From: Thermoanaerobacterium thermosulfurigenes
Lineage (GTDB): Bacteria > Bacillota > Thermoanaerobacteria > Thermoanaerobacterales > Thermoanaerobacteraceae
Assembly: GCF_051201035.1 (NCBI RefSeq)
Contig: NZ_JBPODR010000011.1
Location: forward strand, 25,477-89,476
Direction of reading: 5' to 3'
DNA length: 64,000 nucleotides
Shown here: piece by piece, positions 47,189 to 54,300 of the stretch
Layout of the letters: the number at the start of each line of letters is the position of its first letter
Numbering within the stretch: position 1 is the stretch's first letter
Program-made: the position numbers and the translations under genes
The notes under the pieces: generated by a model
What the model saw: the letters and a program-made list of their open reading frames with translations, nothing else
The model's database searches: none
Told to the model about the DNA's origin: nothing

Positions 47189-47255
47189 TCCCCATAGTAA
47201 AGAGTTACGGCTCTTTGTAGATACTCCAGTGCCTATTCACCAGATTATATGCGGA
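47189..47255 (-). promoter_or_regulatory. guanine-class purine riboswitch of guaBA, with divergent loops
   Basis: Core elements are present: CATATAAT, P2 CTGGTG/CACTGG, J2/3 AGTATCTACA, P3 AAAGAG/CTCTTT, and J3/1 TACTATGGGG with the specificity C. L2 reads AATAGG and L3 CCGTAA, each one nucleotide shorter than the usual seven, and P1 carries a G-G mismatch. GG of L2 can still pair with CC of L3. Guanine repression of GMP synthesis is the expected logic. Confidence 0.85.
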
Positions 47256-47282
47256 TAAGATTTTATTATTAAATTACTAAAC

Positions 47283-47311
47283 AATATAACAAATTTAGAT
47301 GTCCATGTCAA
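47283..47311 (-). promoter_or_regulatory. promoter of guaBA
   Basis: Minus strand -35 TTGACA (47306-47311), 17-bp spacer, -10 TATATT (47283-47288). Confidence 0.88.
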
Positions 47312-47317
47312 CAGTAC

Positions 47318-47346
47318 AAAAAAAATAACCGGGCATCCCCGGTTAT
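47318..47346 (-). terminator. terminator of groESL
   Basis: Stem ATAACCGGG/CCCGGTTAT (47325-47333, 47338-47346) followed on the minus strand by a run of T. It abuts the guaBA -35 box. Confidence 0.88.
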
Positions 47347-47351
47347 TTTTC

Positions 47352-48977
47352 TTACATCATATCCATGCCTGCTCCTGGTGCTGGAGCTGGTGGATTCTTT
47401 TCTGGTATGTCTGCCACAACAGCTTCTGTTGTAAGTATCATAGACGCAACAGATGCAGCATTTTGGAGTGCTGACCTCGTAACCTTTGTTGGGTCAACTA
47501 TACCTGCTTTTAACATGTCTACAAATTCTTCTTTGTATGCATCATAACCAAAAGCAGGATCTTTTGATTCTTTTATCTTCTCAATGATCACTGAACCGTC
47601 TACACCAGCATTTCTTGCTATCTGCCTTACTGGTTCTTCTAATGCCCTCAATACGATTTGAGCACCTGTTCTAAAGTCACCTTCTAAAGAGTCAACTACT
47701 TTTTGTACTTCTGGTATAACATCTAACAGTGCTGTACCACCACCAGGAACTATACCTTCTTCAACAGCAGCTCTCGTAGCTGAAAGCGCGTCTTCTATCC
47801 TGTGTTTCTTTTCTTTAAGCTCTGTCTCTGTAGCAGCACCGGCTTGAATTACTGCGACACCGCCAGAAAGCTTAGCCAATCTTTCTTGCAGTTTTTCTCT
47901 GTCATAATCTGACGTCGTCTCTTCGATCTGAACTTTTATCTGATTTATTCTGTTCTTTATGTCTGCAGCATTTCCCGCACCATCAACTATTGTAGTGTTT
48001 TCTTTTGTTACTTTTACTTGTCTTGCACGACCAAGCATGTCTATTTTAGCTTCTTTGAGATCAAGGCCCACTTCTTCAGATATTACTTGACCACCTGTCA
48101 AGATAGCTATATCTTGAAGCATTTCTTTTCTTCTGTCGCCAAATCCTGGAGCTTTTACTGCAACACATGTAAATGTACCTCTTAATTTATTTACTACTAA
48201 TGTTGCAAGTGCTTCACCTTCAACATCATCTGCAATTATCAAAAGCTTCCTTCCTTGTTGTACTACTTGTTCAAGCAATGGCAACAAATCTTGGATATTT
48301 GAAAGTTTCTTGTCTGTGATGAGTATTAAAGGATCATCCAAAACTGCTTCCATCTTATCTGTATCAGTTACCATGTACTGTGAAATATAGCCTCTGTCAA
48401 ACTGCATTCCTTCTACTATTTCAATAGTCGTATTCATTGACTTTGATTCTTCTACTGTTATTACGCCATCTTTACCGACCTTATCCATTGCTTCAGCTAT
48501 TAAGTTGCCGATCTCCTCGTCAGCCGCTGAAATTGATGCAACATGTGCTATAGAATCTTTTCCTTCTACTGGCTTTGAAATATTTTTTAATCCTTCAACA
48601 GCAGCATCGACAGCTTTTGCCATGCCGCGTCTTAAAAGCATTGGGTTCGCACCAGCAGCTAAGTTCCTTAAACCTTCCAATACCATGGCTTGTGCCAATA
48701 CAGTAGCTGTTGTCGTACCATCGCCAGCTACATCATTTGTCTTTGTTGCAACTTCCTTTAAAAGCTGTGCACCTTGATTTTCAAAAGGATCTTCTAATTC
48801 AATTTCCCTTGCGATTGTAACACCATCGTTTGTAATTGTTGGTGAACCATATTTTTTATCTAAAACAACATTACGGCCTCTTGGTCCTAATGTTACTTTA
48901 ACTGTGTTGGCAACAGCATTTACGCCTCTTTCCAAAGCCTTTCTTGCATCTTCACCGTACAAAATTTTCTTTGCCAT
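47352..48977 (-). CDS. groL: chaperonin GroEL (Hsp60)
   Basis: 60-kDa chaperonin of 541 residues forming 14-mers that fold proteins with GroES and ATP. GPRGRNVVLDKKYGSPTITN, DVAGDGTTTATVLAQ and RAAVEEGIVPGGGTAL are diagnostic. The C-terminal tail ends PAPGAGMDMM, a short substitute for the usual GGM repeats. Co-transcribed with groES under CIRCE control. Confidence 0.98.
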   Translation of the reverse strand: MAKKILYGEDARKALERGVNAVANTVKVTLGPRGRNVVLDKKYGSPTITNDGVTIAREIELEDPFENQGAQLLKEVATKTNDVAGDGTTTATVLAQAMVLEGLRNLAAGANPMLLRRGMAKAVDAAVEGLKNISKPVEGKDSIAHVASISAADEEIGNLIAEAMDKVGKDGVITVEESKSMNTTIEIVEGMQFDRGYISQYMVTDTDKMEAVLDDPLILITDKKLSNIQDLLPLLEQVVQQGRKLLIIADDVEGEALATLVVNKLRGTFTCVAVKAPGFGDRRKEMLQDIAILTGGQVISEEVGLDLKEAKIDMLGRARQVKVTKENTTIVDGAGNAADIKNRINQIKVQIEETTSDYDREKLQERLAKLSGGVAVIQAGAATETELKEKKHRIEDALSATRAAVEEGIVPGGGTALLDVIPEVQKVVDSLEGDFRTGAQIVLRALEEPVRQIARNAGVDGSVIIEKIKESKDPAFGYDAYKEEFVDMLKAGIVDPTKVTRSALQNAASVASMILTTEAVVADIPEKNPPAPAPGAGMDMM

Positions 48978-48990
48978 TTCTTCTACCTCC

Positions 48991-49275
48991 TTATTCTACT
49001 ACAGCTAATATATCGCTCTGCCTTAAGAGAAGATATTCTTCTCCATCAAGTTTTACTTCTGTGCCAGCGTACTTTGAGAATATTACTTTGTCTCCAACTT
49101 TCACTTCCAGTTCGACTCTTTTCCCATCTATGTATTCACCAGAGCCGACAGCAAGTACTTCACCTTGTTGAGGTTTTTCTTTTGCAGTGCCAGGCAATAC
49201 AATGCCGCCTTTTGTTACCTCTTCGGCTTCAGTAACCTTTACTACAACTCTGTCACCAAGTGGTTTTAATCTCAT
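48991..49275 (-). CDS. groS: co-chaperonin GroES (Hsp10)
   Basis: 94-residue lid of the chaperonin. N-terminal LKPLGDRVVVKV, mobile loop region VTKGGIVLPGTAKEKPQQGEV, and C-terminal GEEYLLLRQSDILAVVE. First gene of groESL, RBS GAGGAGG. Confidence 0.98.
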   Translation of the reverse strand: MRLKPLGDRVVVKVTEAEEVTKGGIVLPGTAKEKPQQGEVLAVGSGEYIDGKRVELEVKVGDKVIFSKYAGTEVKLDGEEYLLLRQSDILAVVE

Positions 49276-49296
49276 AATATCCCTCCTCGAATTTTG

Positions 49297-49323
49297 TTAG
49301 CACTCATTCATGACGAGTGCTAA
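49297..49323. promoter_or_regulatory. CIRCE operator (HrcA binding site)
   Basis: Exact consensus TTAGCACTC, nine-base spacer, GAGTGCTAA. HrcA repressor binds it and releases on heat shock, controlling groESL. Confidence 0.98.
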
Positions 49324-49337
49324 TCATCACACTTTTT

Positions 49338-49366
49338 ATATTAGTTTAATTACAAGTTCATAGCAA
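49338..49366 (-). promoter_or_regulatory. groESL promoter
   Basis: Minus strand -35 TTGCTA (49361-49366) and -10 TAATAT (49338-49343), 17-bp spacer, immediately upstream of CIRCE, as expected for HrcA repression. Confidence 0.65.
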
Positions 49367-49457
49367 ACTCCAAATTCCTCTAATTTTTGCCGTTTTAGAC
49401 GATTATTATAGATTTTTCCCATTTATCTTCTAATTATACGATTAATATTAAATTTAC

Positions 49458-49487
49458 GCAAAAAAATGCAGGCTTTAGTCACCTGCA
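49458..49487 (-). terminator. terminator of the repeat-protein gene
   Basis: Stem TGCAGG/CCTGCA (49467-49472, 49482-49487) followed on the minus strand by seven T; overlaps the stop codon. Confidence 0.8.
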
Positions 49488-50479
49488 ACATTATTTACAT
49501 TGCCATTTGAACTTTGTTGTTTTAGATAATTTATCATGTTGTACATAAACTGCTGCTGTTCTTTCGTAAGCATTGATTTAAGACCGTTTACCACTTCCGA
49601 CTGCTGATTTGTAAGTCCAAGATTTTTCGGCACATCGTCCTTCTTTATTTCCCTTTCCACATCATTGCTTTTTACACCTTCCACCATTTCATCATTTACA
49701 GCGTCTTCTGCATCTTTAACTTCTTCTGTCTTTTTATTTTCTTCAGATCTGTCAAACAAATTATTCTTCACATCGCTTCTATCGCTTTCTTCTACCTTCT
49801 CGTGCCTTGATTCACTATTTTTTGAATTCATAATGCTTTCAGCCTTGTTCAAAGCTTCTACAAGCTTTATGTTTTTTATGATTTTTTCTGCCATATCCTT
49901 TTTATCATCTGGAATAACAGGTTTTATCGCTTCAAAAATATCCAGAATTTTATCTATGATGTTATTTTTATCTCCTTCCACTTCGTATTTTTTCATTTTT
50001 TCGTTTAGGTTTTGTATCCCTTCATGAAGCTTTATAAATTTGTCTATGATCATCTGCTTATCTTCTTTCATGTACGGTTTTACCGCTTTTAACATCCCAA
50101 TCTGATCAAAGTCATCTTCTTGCATTTCAGCTTCTTGATTAAATTCCATCAACTGTTTGTGGCATTCAAGTATCTCGGCAATTTTTGTGAATATATCTAT
50201 GTAGTACTGTTCTTTCCTGTGTAGATACGGTTTTACGCTCCCCATAAAGTTTTTGCTTTTCTCTATTATCTCAAATATATCCAAATCGCTTTTCTTCTCG
50301 TCGTTCTTTTTACTTTCTGTTTTATCATCTTTATCATGCTCCACAATTTCCTCGCCTTCTTTTTTCTTTAAAAGCTGCCTTTCTCCTTCAATGCTTAAGC
50401 CATCAAAAATTTGAAACCTTATAAAAAATATTATAAAAAGTTCAATTATCAATACCTTTAGTAATTTTTCTTTATCCAC
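49475..50479 (-). CDS. membrane-anchored helical protein with a triplicated repeat
   Basis: 334-residue protein of unknown function. An N-terminal hydrophobic helix (LLKVLIIELFIIFFI) suggests a membrane anchor, then an acidic/basic linker rich in Lys, Glu, Asp. Three copies of a unit of about 40 residues follow, each with a hydrophobic helix, a KP motif and a second helix (VKPYLHRKEQYYIDIF near 85, VKPYMKEDKQMIIDKF near 130, IKPVIPDDKKDMAEKI near 190). A charged disordered stretch (about 220-290) leads to a C-terminal helical block ending EQQQFMYNMINYLKQQ. It lies upstream of the small membrane peptide genes but has its own terminator. Confidence 0.8.
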   Translation of the reverse strand: MDKEKLLKVLIIELFIIFFIRFQIFDGLSIEGERQLLKKKEGEEIVEHDKDDKTESKKNDEKKSDLDIFEIIEKSKNFMGSVKPYLHRKEQYYIDIFTKIAEILECHKQLMEFNQEAEMQEDDFDQIGMLKAVKPYMKEDKQMIIDKFIKLHEGIQNLNEKMKKYEVEGDKNNIIDKILDIFEAIKPVIPDDKKDMAEKIIKNIKLVEALNKAESIMNSKNSESRHEKVEESDRSDVKNNLFDRSEENKKTEEVKDAEDAVNDEMVEGVKSNDVEREIKKDDVPKNLGLTNQQSEVVNGLKSMLTKEQQQFMYNMINYLKQQSSNGNVNNVAGD

Positions 50480-50526
50480 GGCAAATCCCCCATTTCCATA
50501 AATACTTCTTAAATAATATATGTATA

Positions 50527-50550
50527 GGGCAGGTTTATTATCACCTGCCC
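50527..50550 (-). terminator. hairpin after membrane peptide gene A
   Basis: Perfect 8-bp GC-rich stem GGGCAGGT/ACCTGCCC (50527-50534, 50543-50550), directly after the first peptide gene. No long T tract, so either terminator or mRNA-stabilising hairpin. Confidence 0.6.
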
Positions 50551-50557
50551 CATGCTT

Positions 50558-50668
50558 TTATTTCTTATCCACCACAAAAATACCTGGGACAAACAAGAAG
50601 ATTATAAAAATCACTATTATGATCCAAATCCATCCACCGTCCCATGCTGCTCCTTTTCCTTCAGGCAT
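50558..50668 (-). CDS. 36-residue membrane peptide (WG-type family), copy A
   Basis: Short gene with ATG 50668 behind AAAGGGGG. Polar N terminus MPEGKGAAWDGGW, one hydrophobic helix (IWIIIVIFIIFLFVPGIF), short tail VVDKK. About 85 percent identical to copy B next door and clearly related to the 38-residue copy at 51378-51494. Function unknown. Confidence 0.8.
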   Translation of the reverse strand: MPEGKGAAWDGGWIWIIIVIFIIFLFVPGIFVVDKK

Positions 50669-50686
50669 ATGAAAACCCCCTTTACA

Positions 50687-50794
50687 TTATTTATCGACCA
50701 CAAATATTCCAGGTACAAAGAGGAAAATTATTAGTATTATGATTATGATCCAGATCCATCCGCCGCCCCATGCTGCTCCTTTTCCTTCAGGCAT
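50687..50794 (-). CDS. 35-residue membrane peptide (WG-type family), copy B
   Basis: ATG 50794 behind a strong AAAGGAGG. MPEGKGAAWGGGW, then a single hydrophobic helix (IWIIIIILIIFLFVPGIF) and VVDK. 18 bp upstream of copy A, so the two form an operon driven by the repeated promoter element at 50818-50842. Function unknown. Confidence 0.82.
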   Translation of the reverse strand: MPEGKGAAWGGGWIWIIIIILIIFLFVPGIFVVDK

Positions 50795-50817
50795 ACTAAA
50801 AACCTCCTTTATTTTTT

Positions 50818-50842
50818 GGCCTCAAGGACCTAATACATTATA
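50818..50842 (-). promoter_or_regulatory. repeated promoter-plus-hairpin element, copy 1
   Basis: On the minus strand TATAAT (50837-50842) is followed by GTATTA and a small hairpin GGTC/GGCC-type (50818-50830). The 16-bp core TATWATGTATTAGGTC recurs at 51536-51551 upstream of the other member of this peptide family. Confidence 0.6.
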
Positions 50843-50851
50843 CGTGATGTG

Positions 50852-51043
50852 TTAAATATTGTTACTGAAATTCATGGTGGCCAATGACCACAAAAAGCGC
50901 CTTGCCTTTTTCCGCGGTTTGTCTTGCTGCAAGACAACTAACAGAAGAAAGAAAAACAGCAAATCTTCGAATTCAAACTTTACATCCATTACAACAGTCA
51001 ATATGACAAAAAAGAATAGAAGCGTATTTCCAGATATATTCAT
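50852..51043 (-). CDS. 63-residue membrane peptide (LLFFF family)
   Basis: ATG 51043 after GGAGC. Two hydrophobic repeats with the motif LLFFF (TLLFFFVILTVVMD and DLLFFFLLLVVLQQ), then a basic C terminus (DKPRKKARRFLWS). Shares the doubled LLFFFxxLxVxM pattern with the 61-residue gene downstream, so they are paralogues. Short double-hairpin membrane protein; function unknown. Confidence 0.7.
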   Translation of the reverse strand: MNISGNTLLFFFVILTVVMDVKFEFEDLLFFFLLLVVLQQDKPRKKARRFLWSLATMNFSNNI

Positions 51044-51119
51044 AAGATCAGCTCCATTTAATTTACTTTAATTCATTATATTCTTATTTTTAATTATTGA
51101 TATTGATTTCGTCTTTTAT

Positions 51120-51156
51120 GTAAAACAAATGGTCCTACCGCAAGATAGGACCATTT
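51120..51156 (-). terminator. terminator of the 61-residue peptide gene
   Basis: Perfect 11-bp stem AAATGGTCCTA/TAGGACCATTT (51127-51137, 51146-51156), followed on the minus strand by TTTGTTTT. Confidence 0.85.
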
Positions 51157-51159
51157 ACT

Positions 51160-51345
51160 TTATTTGACTTGATTCAAGAATAATCCCATTCCACCGTCCA
51201 TGATTATGACTAATAGTACGAAGAAGAACAGCAATGTTTCCATTGACCATGCTCCGCCAAACCATCCGCCGCCCATAAGGACAACGAGAATTAAGAAGAA
51301 GAACAGCAAATTGCTTTCGCCAAATACTGAACTTGTTCCTGCCAT
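51160..51345 (-). CDS. 61-residue membrane peptide (LLFFF family)
   Basis: ATG 51345 behind AAAGGAGG. Two near-identical halves: SNLLFFFLILVVLMGGGWFG and ETLLFFFVLLVIIMDGG, an internal duplication. Glycine-rich turns follow each hydrophobic stretch. Relatives with this doubled LLFFF pattern occur in Clostridia but I know no assigned function. Confidence 0.82.
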   Translation of the reverse strand: MAGTSSVFGESNLLFFFLILVVLMGGGWFGGAWSMETLLFFFVLLVIIMDGGMGLFLNQVK

Positions 51346-51377
51346 AATAATCCTCCTTTTAAAAATTTAAAATTTAA

Positions 51378-51494
51378 TCAAGCTTTAGGCTCTTCAACTA
51401 TGAAGCCAGGTACAAACAAGAAGATAAGAAGTATTATAATTATAATCCAGAACCATCCACCGCCTATCCATGATGCACCTTTCTCTGTGGGCAT
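51378..51494 (-). CDS. 38-residue membrane peptide (WG-type family), copy C
   Basis: ATG 51494 behind AAAGGGGG. MPTEKGASWIGGGW, hydrophobic helix FWIIIIILLIFLFVPGF, tail IVEEPKA. Third and most divergent copy of the family; first gene after the second repeated promoter element and followed by the 61-residue gene. Confidence 0.82.
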   Translation of the reverse strand: MPTEKGASWIGGGWFWIIIIILLIFLFVPGFIVEEPKA

Positions 51495-51526
51495 ATAAAT
51501 ATCCCCCTTTCGCAAGATTTATGTCA

Positions 51527-51551
51527 GGTCTTTTTGACCTAATACATAATA
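51527..51551 (-). promoter_or_regulatory. repeated promoter-plus-hairpin element, copy 2
   Basis: Minus strand CATATTATGTATTAGGTC with a hairpin GGTC-AAAAA-GACC (51527-51539) directly after the -10-like TATTAT. Shares 15 of 16 core bases with copy 1. Confidence 0.6.
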
Positions 51552-51643
51552 TGACATCGCCAATATTTGTGACACTTCTATTTTTAAAACTAACAAAAAT
51601 TTGCCTTAAACATATTCTGATATAAGAAAGGGGGATTCAATTT

Positions 51644-52885
51644 ATGGATATAATTTCTGCTCTAATTTTGTCAAGTGTTATTCAAAGCCTTTATCCCAAA
51701 AGCAAAATAGACTCAAGGCTACTACGAAAAGCTTCCACATATAGAAGTGAGTGTGTTAGCGCTATTGTGTATTCCAACTTGCCGTACGATGCGCTTAAAA
51801 AGAAGATAGAATCAATTGGAGGAACGATAAAGTACGAACTGCCTATTATTAACGGTTGGGCTGTAAACATACCTTGCAACAAGCTAAACAGCATCGCAAA
51901 AAATAAAGGTATCAAATTTATAGCCGAAGATTCAACTGTAAAAACACAGCTTAACATTGCCACACAAGAAATCAAATCAAGAGAGGCAAATGATCATGGA
52001 TACACTGGTAAAGGCGTCACAATCGCTTTTTTAGACACAGGAATATACCCTCATCCAGACTTTACCAAGCCAAAAAACAGGATAATTGCATTCCACGACA
52101 TTGTAAACGGGAAAAAAAGTCCATACGATGACAACGGCCATGGCACACATGTAGCAGGTGATGCCGCATCCAGTGGCTATTTATCAGATGGCAAGTACAA
52201 AGGTGTAGCGCCTGAAGCAAATATAGTATCAGTAAAAGTTTTAGATTCCAGAGGCAGCGGCTCAACATCAGATATATTGACAGGTATGCAGTGGATACTT
52301 GACAACAGAGATAAATACAATATAAGAATCGTATCGCTTTCCATCGGTGAAACGCCATCATTGCCGCCTTTTTTAGACCCACTTGTCAAAGGAGTGGATA
52401 AACTCTGGAGAAGTGGCTTAGTCGTTGTAGTAGCAGCCGGTAATTCAGGACCATCTATAAATTCCGTCACATCGCCAGGAAACAGCATGAATGTTATAAC
52501 AGTTGGTGCAGTTGATGACAAAAGAACCGTTGACACTTCAGACGATGAAATTGCTAATTTTTCAGGAAGAGGATCTGCATTCTTGCCGAAACCTGACGTA
52601 GTAGCACCCGGTGTAAAGATCGTATCAACTGCATCAGGGAATGTGCCTTTAGGGACTGACGACAACATCCTTCTCAACAAATCGTACAGAACAGCGTCTG
52701 GCACATCAATGGCAACACCAATTGTAGCAGGTGCTGCCGCACTTCTTTTGGAGAAAAACCCATCATTGACAAATTACCAAGTAAAAAATATTTTAAAGTC
52801 GACTACAACAAATGTTGACCACTACAGGTATTATTCACAAGGATATGGAATAATAAATATAGAAATGGCATTAAAAAAAGTATGA
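51644..52885 (+). CDS. subtilisin-like serine protease (S8 family, AprX type)
   Basis: 413-residue peptidase with the full triad: Asp131 (FLDTGIYPH), His166 (DDNGHGTHVAG), Ser355 (ASGTSMATP), and oxyanion Asn267 (VAAGNSGPS). An N-terminal region (about 1-110) resembles an I9-type propeptide, but there is no clear signal peptide, so it is probably cytoplasmic, as for Bacillus AprX. RBS GAAAGGGGG. It diverges from the membrane peptide cluster. Natural substrate unknown. Confidence 0.9.
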   Translation: MDIISALILSSVIQSLYPKSKIDSRLLRKASTYRSECVSAIVYSNLPYDALKKKIESIGGTIKYELPIINGWAVNIPCNKLNSIAKNKGIKFIAEDSTVKTQLNIATQEIKSREANDHGYTGKGVTIAFLDTGIYPHPDFTKPKNRIIAFHDIVNGKKSPYDDNGHGTHVAGDAASSGYLSDGKYKGVAPEANIVSVKVLDSRGSGSTSDILTGMQWILDNRDKYNIRIVSLSIGETPSLPPFLDPLVKGVDKLWRSGLVVVVAAGNSGPSINSVTSPGNSMNVITVGAVDDKRTVDTSDDEIANFSGRGSAFLPKPDVVAPGVKIVSTASGNVPLGTDDNILLNKSYRTASGTSMATPIVAGAAALLLEKNPSLTNYQVKNILKSTTTNVDHYRYYSQGYGIINIEMALKKV

Positions 52886-52910
52886 GGTATTGCCTCATAC
52901 TTTAATCTTT
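52878..52910. terminator. bidirectional terminator
   Basis: Perfect 11-bp stem AAAGTATGAGG/CCTCATACTTT (52878-52888, 52893-52903), with T-rich flanks, between convergent genes. Confidence 0.8.
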
Positions 52911-53420
52911 TTTTACGTCATTTTCATTAGCTGGAATCGGCGTCGGCAAGCCTATTATCAGGTTAGCCGTAGCACCCGGTATGAATGTATACGTCAGTGC
53001 CGCATAAATCGCATACAGATACTGAAGATTGGAAAAACCTAATAGCGTAAAAATAGAAAGCAGTGTAAAGCCAAAAAATGTATCTTTAGTTATGCCTGTT
53101 GGTGGAGGAAATACAAGCTTAGGCAGTTTGCTGTTTTCATTTGGTGCTTCGAGGGAAATTGGTTCGGCAGAATAGATATTGTATATGGCTGGGAAAAATG
53201 AAATAATATCCGAAGCAGCCAAAAGTGCATTCAGTGCAATGGCAGAAAATTTTGTATCGTTAATCAAGATAAGTAAAAAAACAAAAAGTATGAACTTTGC
53301 TATATAAATAGGCTGTGTATCTGTCTCCATCTCCTCTAAAATTGGCGATATCGCATCCATCAATTTTTCCAATTTTTCTTCATCCATCGCATCAAAACTT
53401 TTAATATCTTCATTTTGCAT
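52902..53420 (-). CDS. small membrane protein of unknown function
   Basis: 172 residues. An acidic cytoplasmic N terminus (about 1-38) is followed by about three to four hydrophobic segments (AKFILFVFLLILI, FSAIALNALLAASDIIS, FFGFTLLSIFTLLGFS, YAIYAALTYTFIPGATANLIIG) and a short polar tail. ATG 53420 has GAGGTG. I do not recognise a family. Confidence 0.75.
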   Translation of the reverse strand: MQNEDIKSFDAMDEEKLEKLMDAISPILEEMETDTQPIYIAKFILFVFLLILINDTKFSAIALNALLAASDIISFFPAIYNIYSAEPISLEAPNENSKLPKLVFPPPTGITKDTFFGFTLLSIFTLLGFSNLQYLYAIYAALTYTFIPGATANLIIGLPTPIPANENDVKKD

Positions 53421-53493
53421 TAAAACACCTCATTTCTCGTTGAATCCTTTTAATCTCATTATATTCAAAACAAGAAACGGGTGTGAGTAAATC

Positions 53494-54285
53494 CTATGCC
53501 AACATCACCCTATCGTCCACAAATTCTGCACCATTGACCTCATTAAACATCTTTAAAAGCTTATCTACAGTAAGATTTTTCTTTTCTTCCTTCAAATCAA
53601 GCACGATACGTCCTTGATGCATCATTATTATCCTATTTCCAAATTCTAAAGCATGCTCCAGATTGTGAGTAACCATAAGCGTAGTCAATTTGTTTTCGTA
53701 GACGATCTTATTTGTAATTTCATTTATTATATTGGCAGTCCTTGGATCTAACGCAGCAGTATGCTCGTCTAACAAAAGCAGTTTAGGCTTTGCAAATGTA
53801 GCCATAAGAAGCGTCAATGCTTGCCTCTGTCCTCCAGATAAAAGCCCAACTTTTGTCTTCAATCTGTTTTCAAGTCCTAATCCTAATTCCGCCAGCTTTT
53901 CCTTAAAAAATTCTCTATTTTTCTTGTTAAGCCCCTTTTTAAGGTTTAGTCCAGTACCTTTTGAATAAGCAATTGATAAATTTTCATCAATCGTCATAGA
54001 TGGAGCTGTTCCTAAAAGAGGGTTTTGAAATACCCTGCCTATATATCTGGACCTTTTATATTCAGGATACGATGTCACATCCAAATCATCGATGACGACA
54101 GAACCACTGTCAACAGGATACGCTCCAGCTATCAGATTGAGAAGCGTAGATTTGCCTGCGCCATTGCTGCCCACAATCGTTATAAAATCACCGTCATCTA
54201 CTTCGAGATTCAATTTATTGAATACCTGAATCTCATTAGGGGTATTTTTATAAAAATATTTATCCACATCTATAAGCTTTAACAT
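53494..54285 (-). CDS. ABC transporter ATP-binding protein of a PF04392-type importer
   Basis: ATPase of 263 residues. Walker A GSNGAGKST, signature LLSGGQRQALTLLMA, Walker B LLLLDEHTAALDP, switch His in MVTHNLEHAL. Third gene of binding protein-permease-ATPase. Homologous systems include the streptococcal tryptophan importer TrpXYZ; the substrate here is unknown. Confidence 0.92.
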   Translation of the reverse strand: MLKLIDVDKYFYKNTPNEIQVFNKLNLEVDDGDFITIVGSNGAGKSTLLNLIAGAYPVDSGSVVIDDLDVTSYPEYKRSRYIGRVFQNPLLGTAPSMTIDENLSIAYSKGTGLNLKKGLNKKNREFFKEKLAELGLGLENRLKTKVGLLSGGQRQALTLLMATFAKPKLLLLDEHTAALDPRTANIINEITNKIVYENKLTTLMVTHNLEHALEFGNRIIMMHQGRIVLDLKEEKKNLTVDKLLKMFNEVNGAEFVDDRVMLA

Positions 54286-54300
54286 TGTAAATCCCCCTTT

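Noticed and set aside
51600..51640. Sporulation sigma (E/G/K) promoter before the subtilisin gene and for the peptide genes
   Set aside because: CATATTCT- and CATATTAT-like boxes exist, but spacing to plausible -35 elements does not fit the known consensus, so no sigma factor is assigned.
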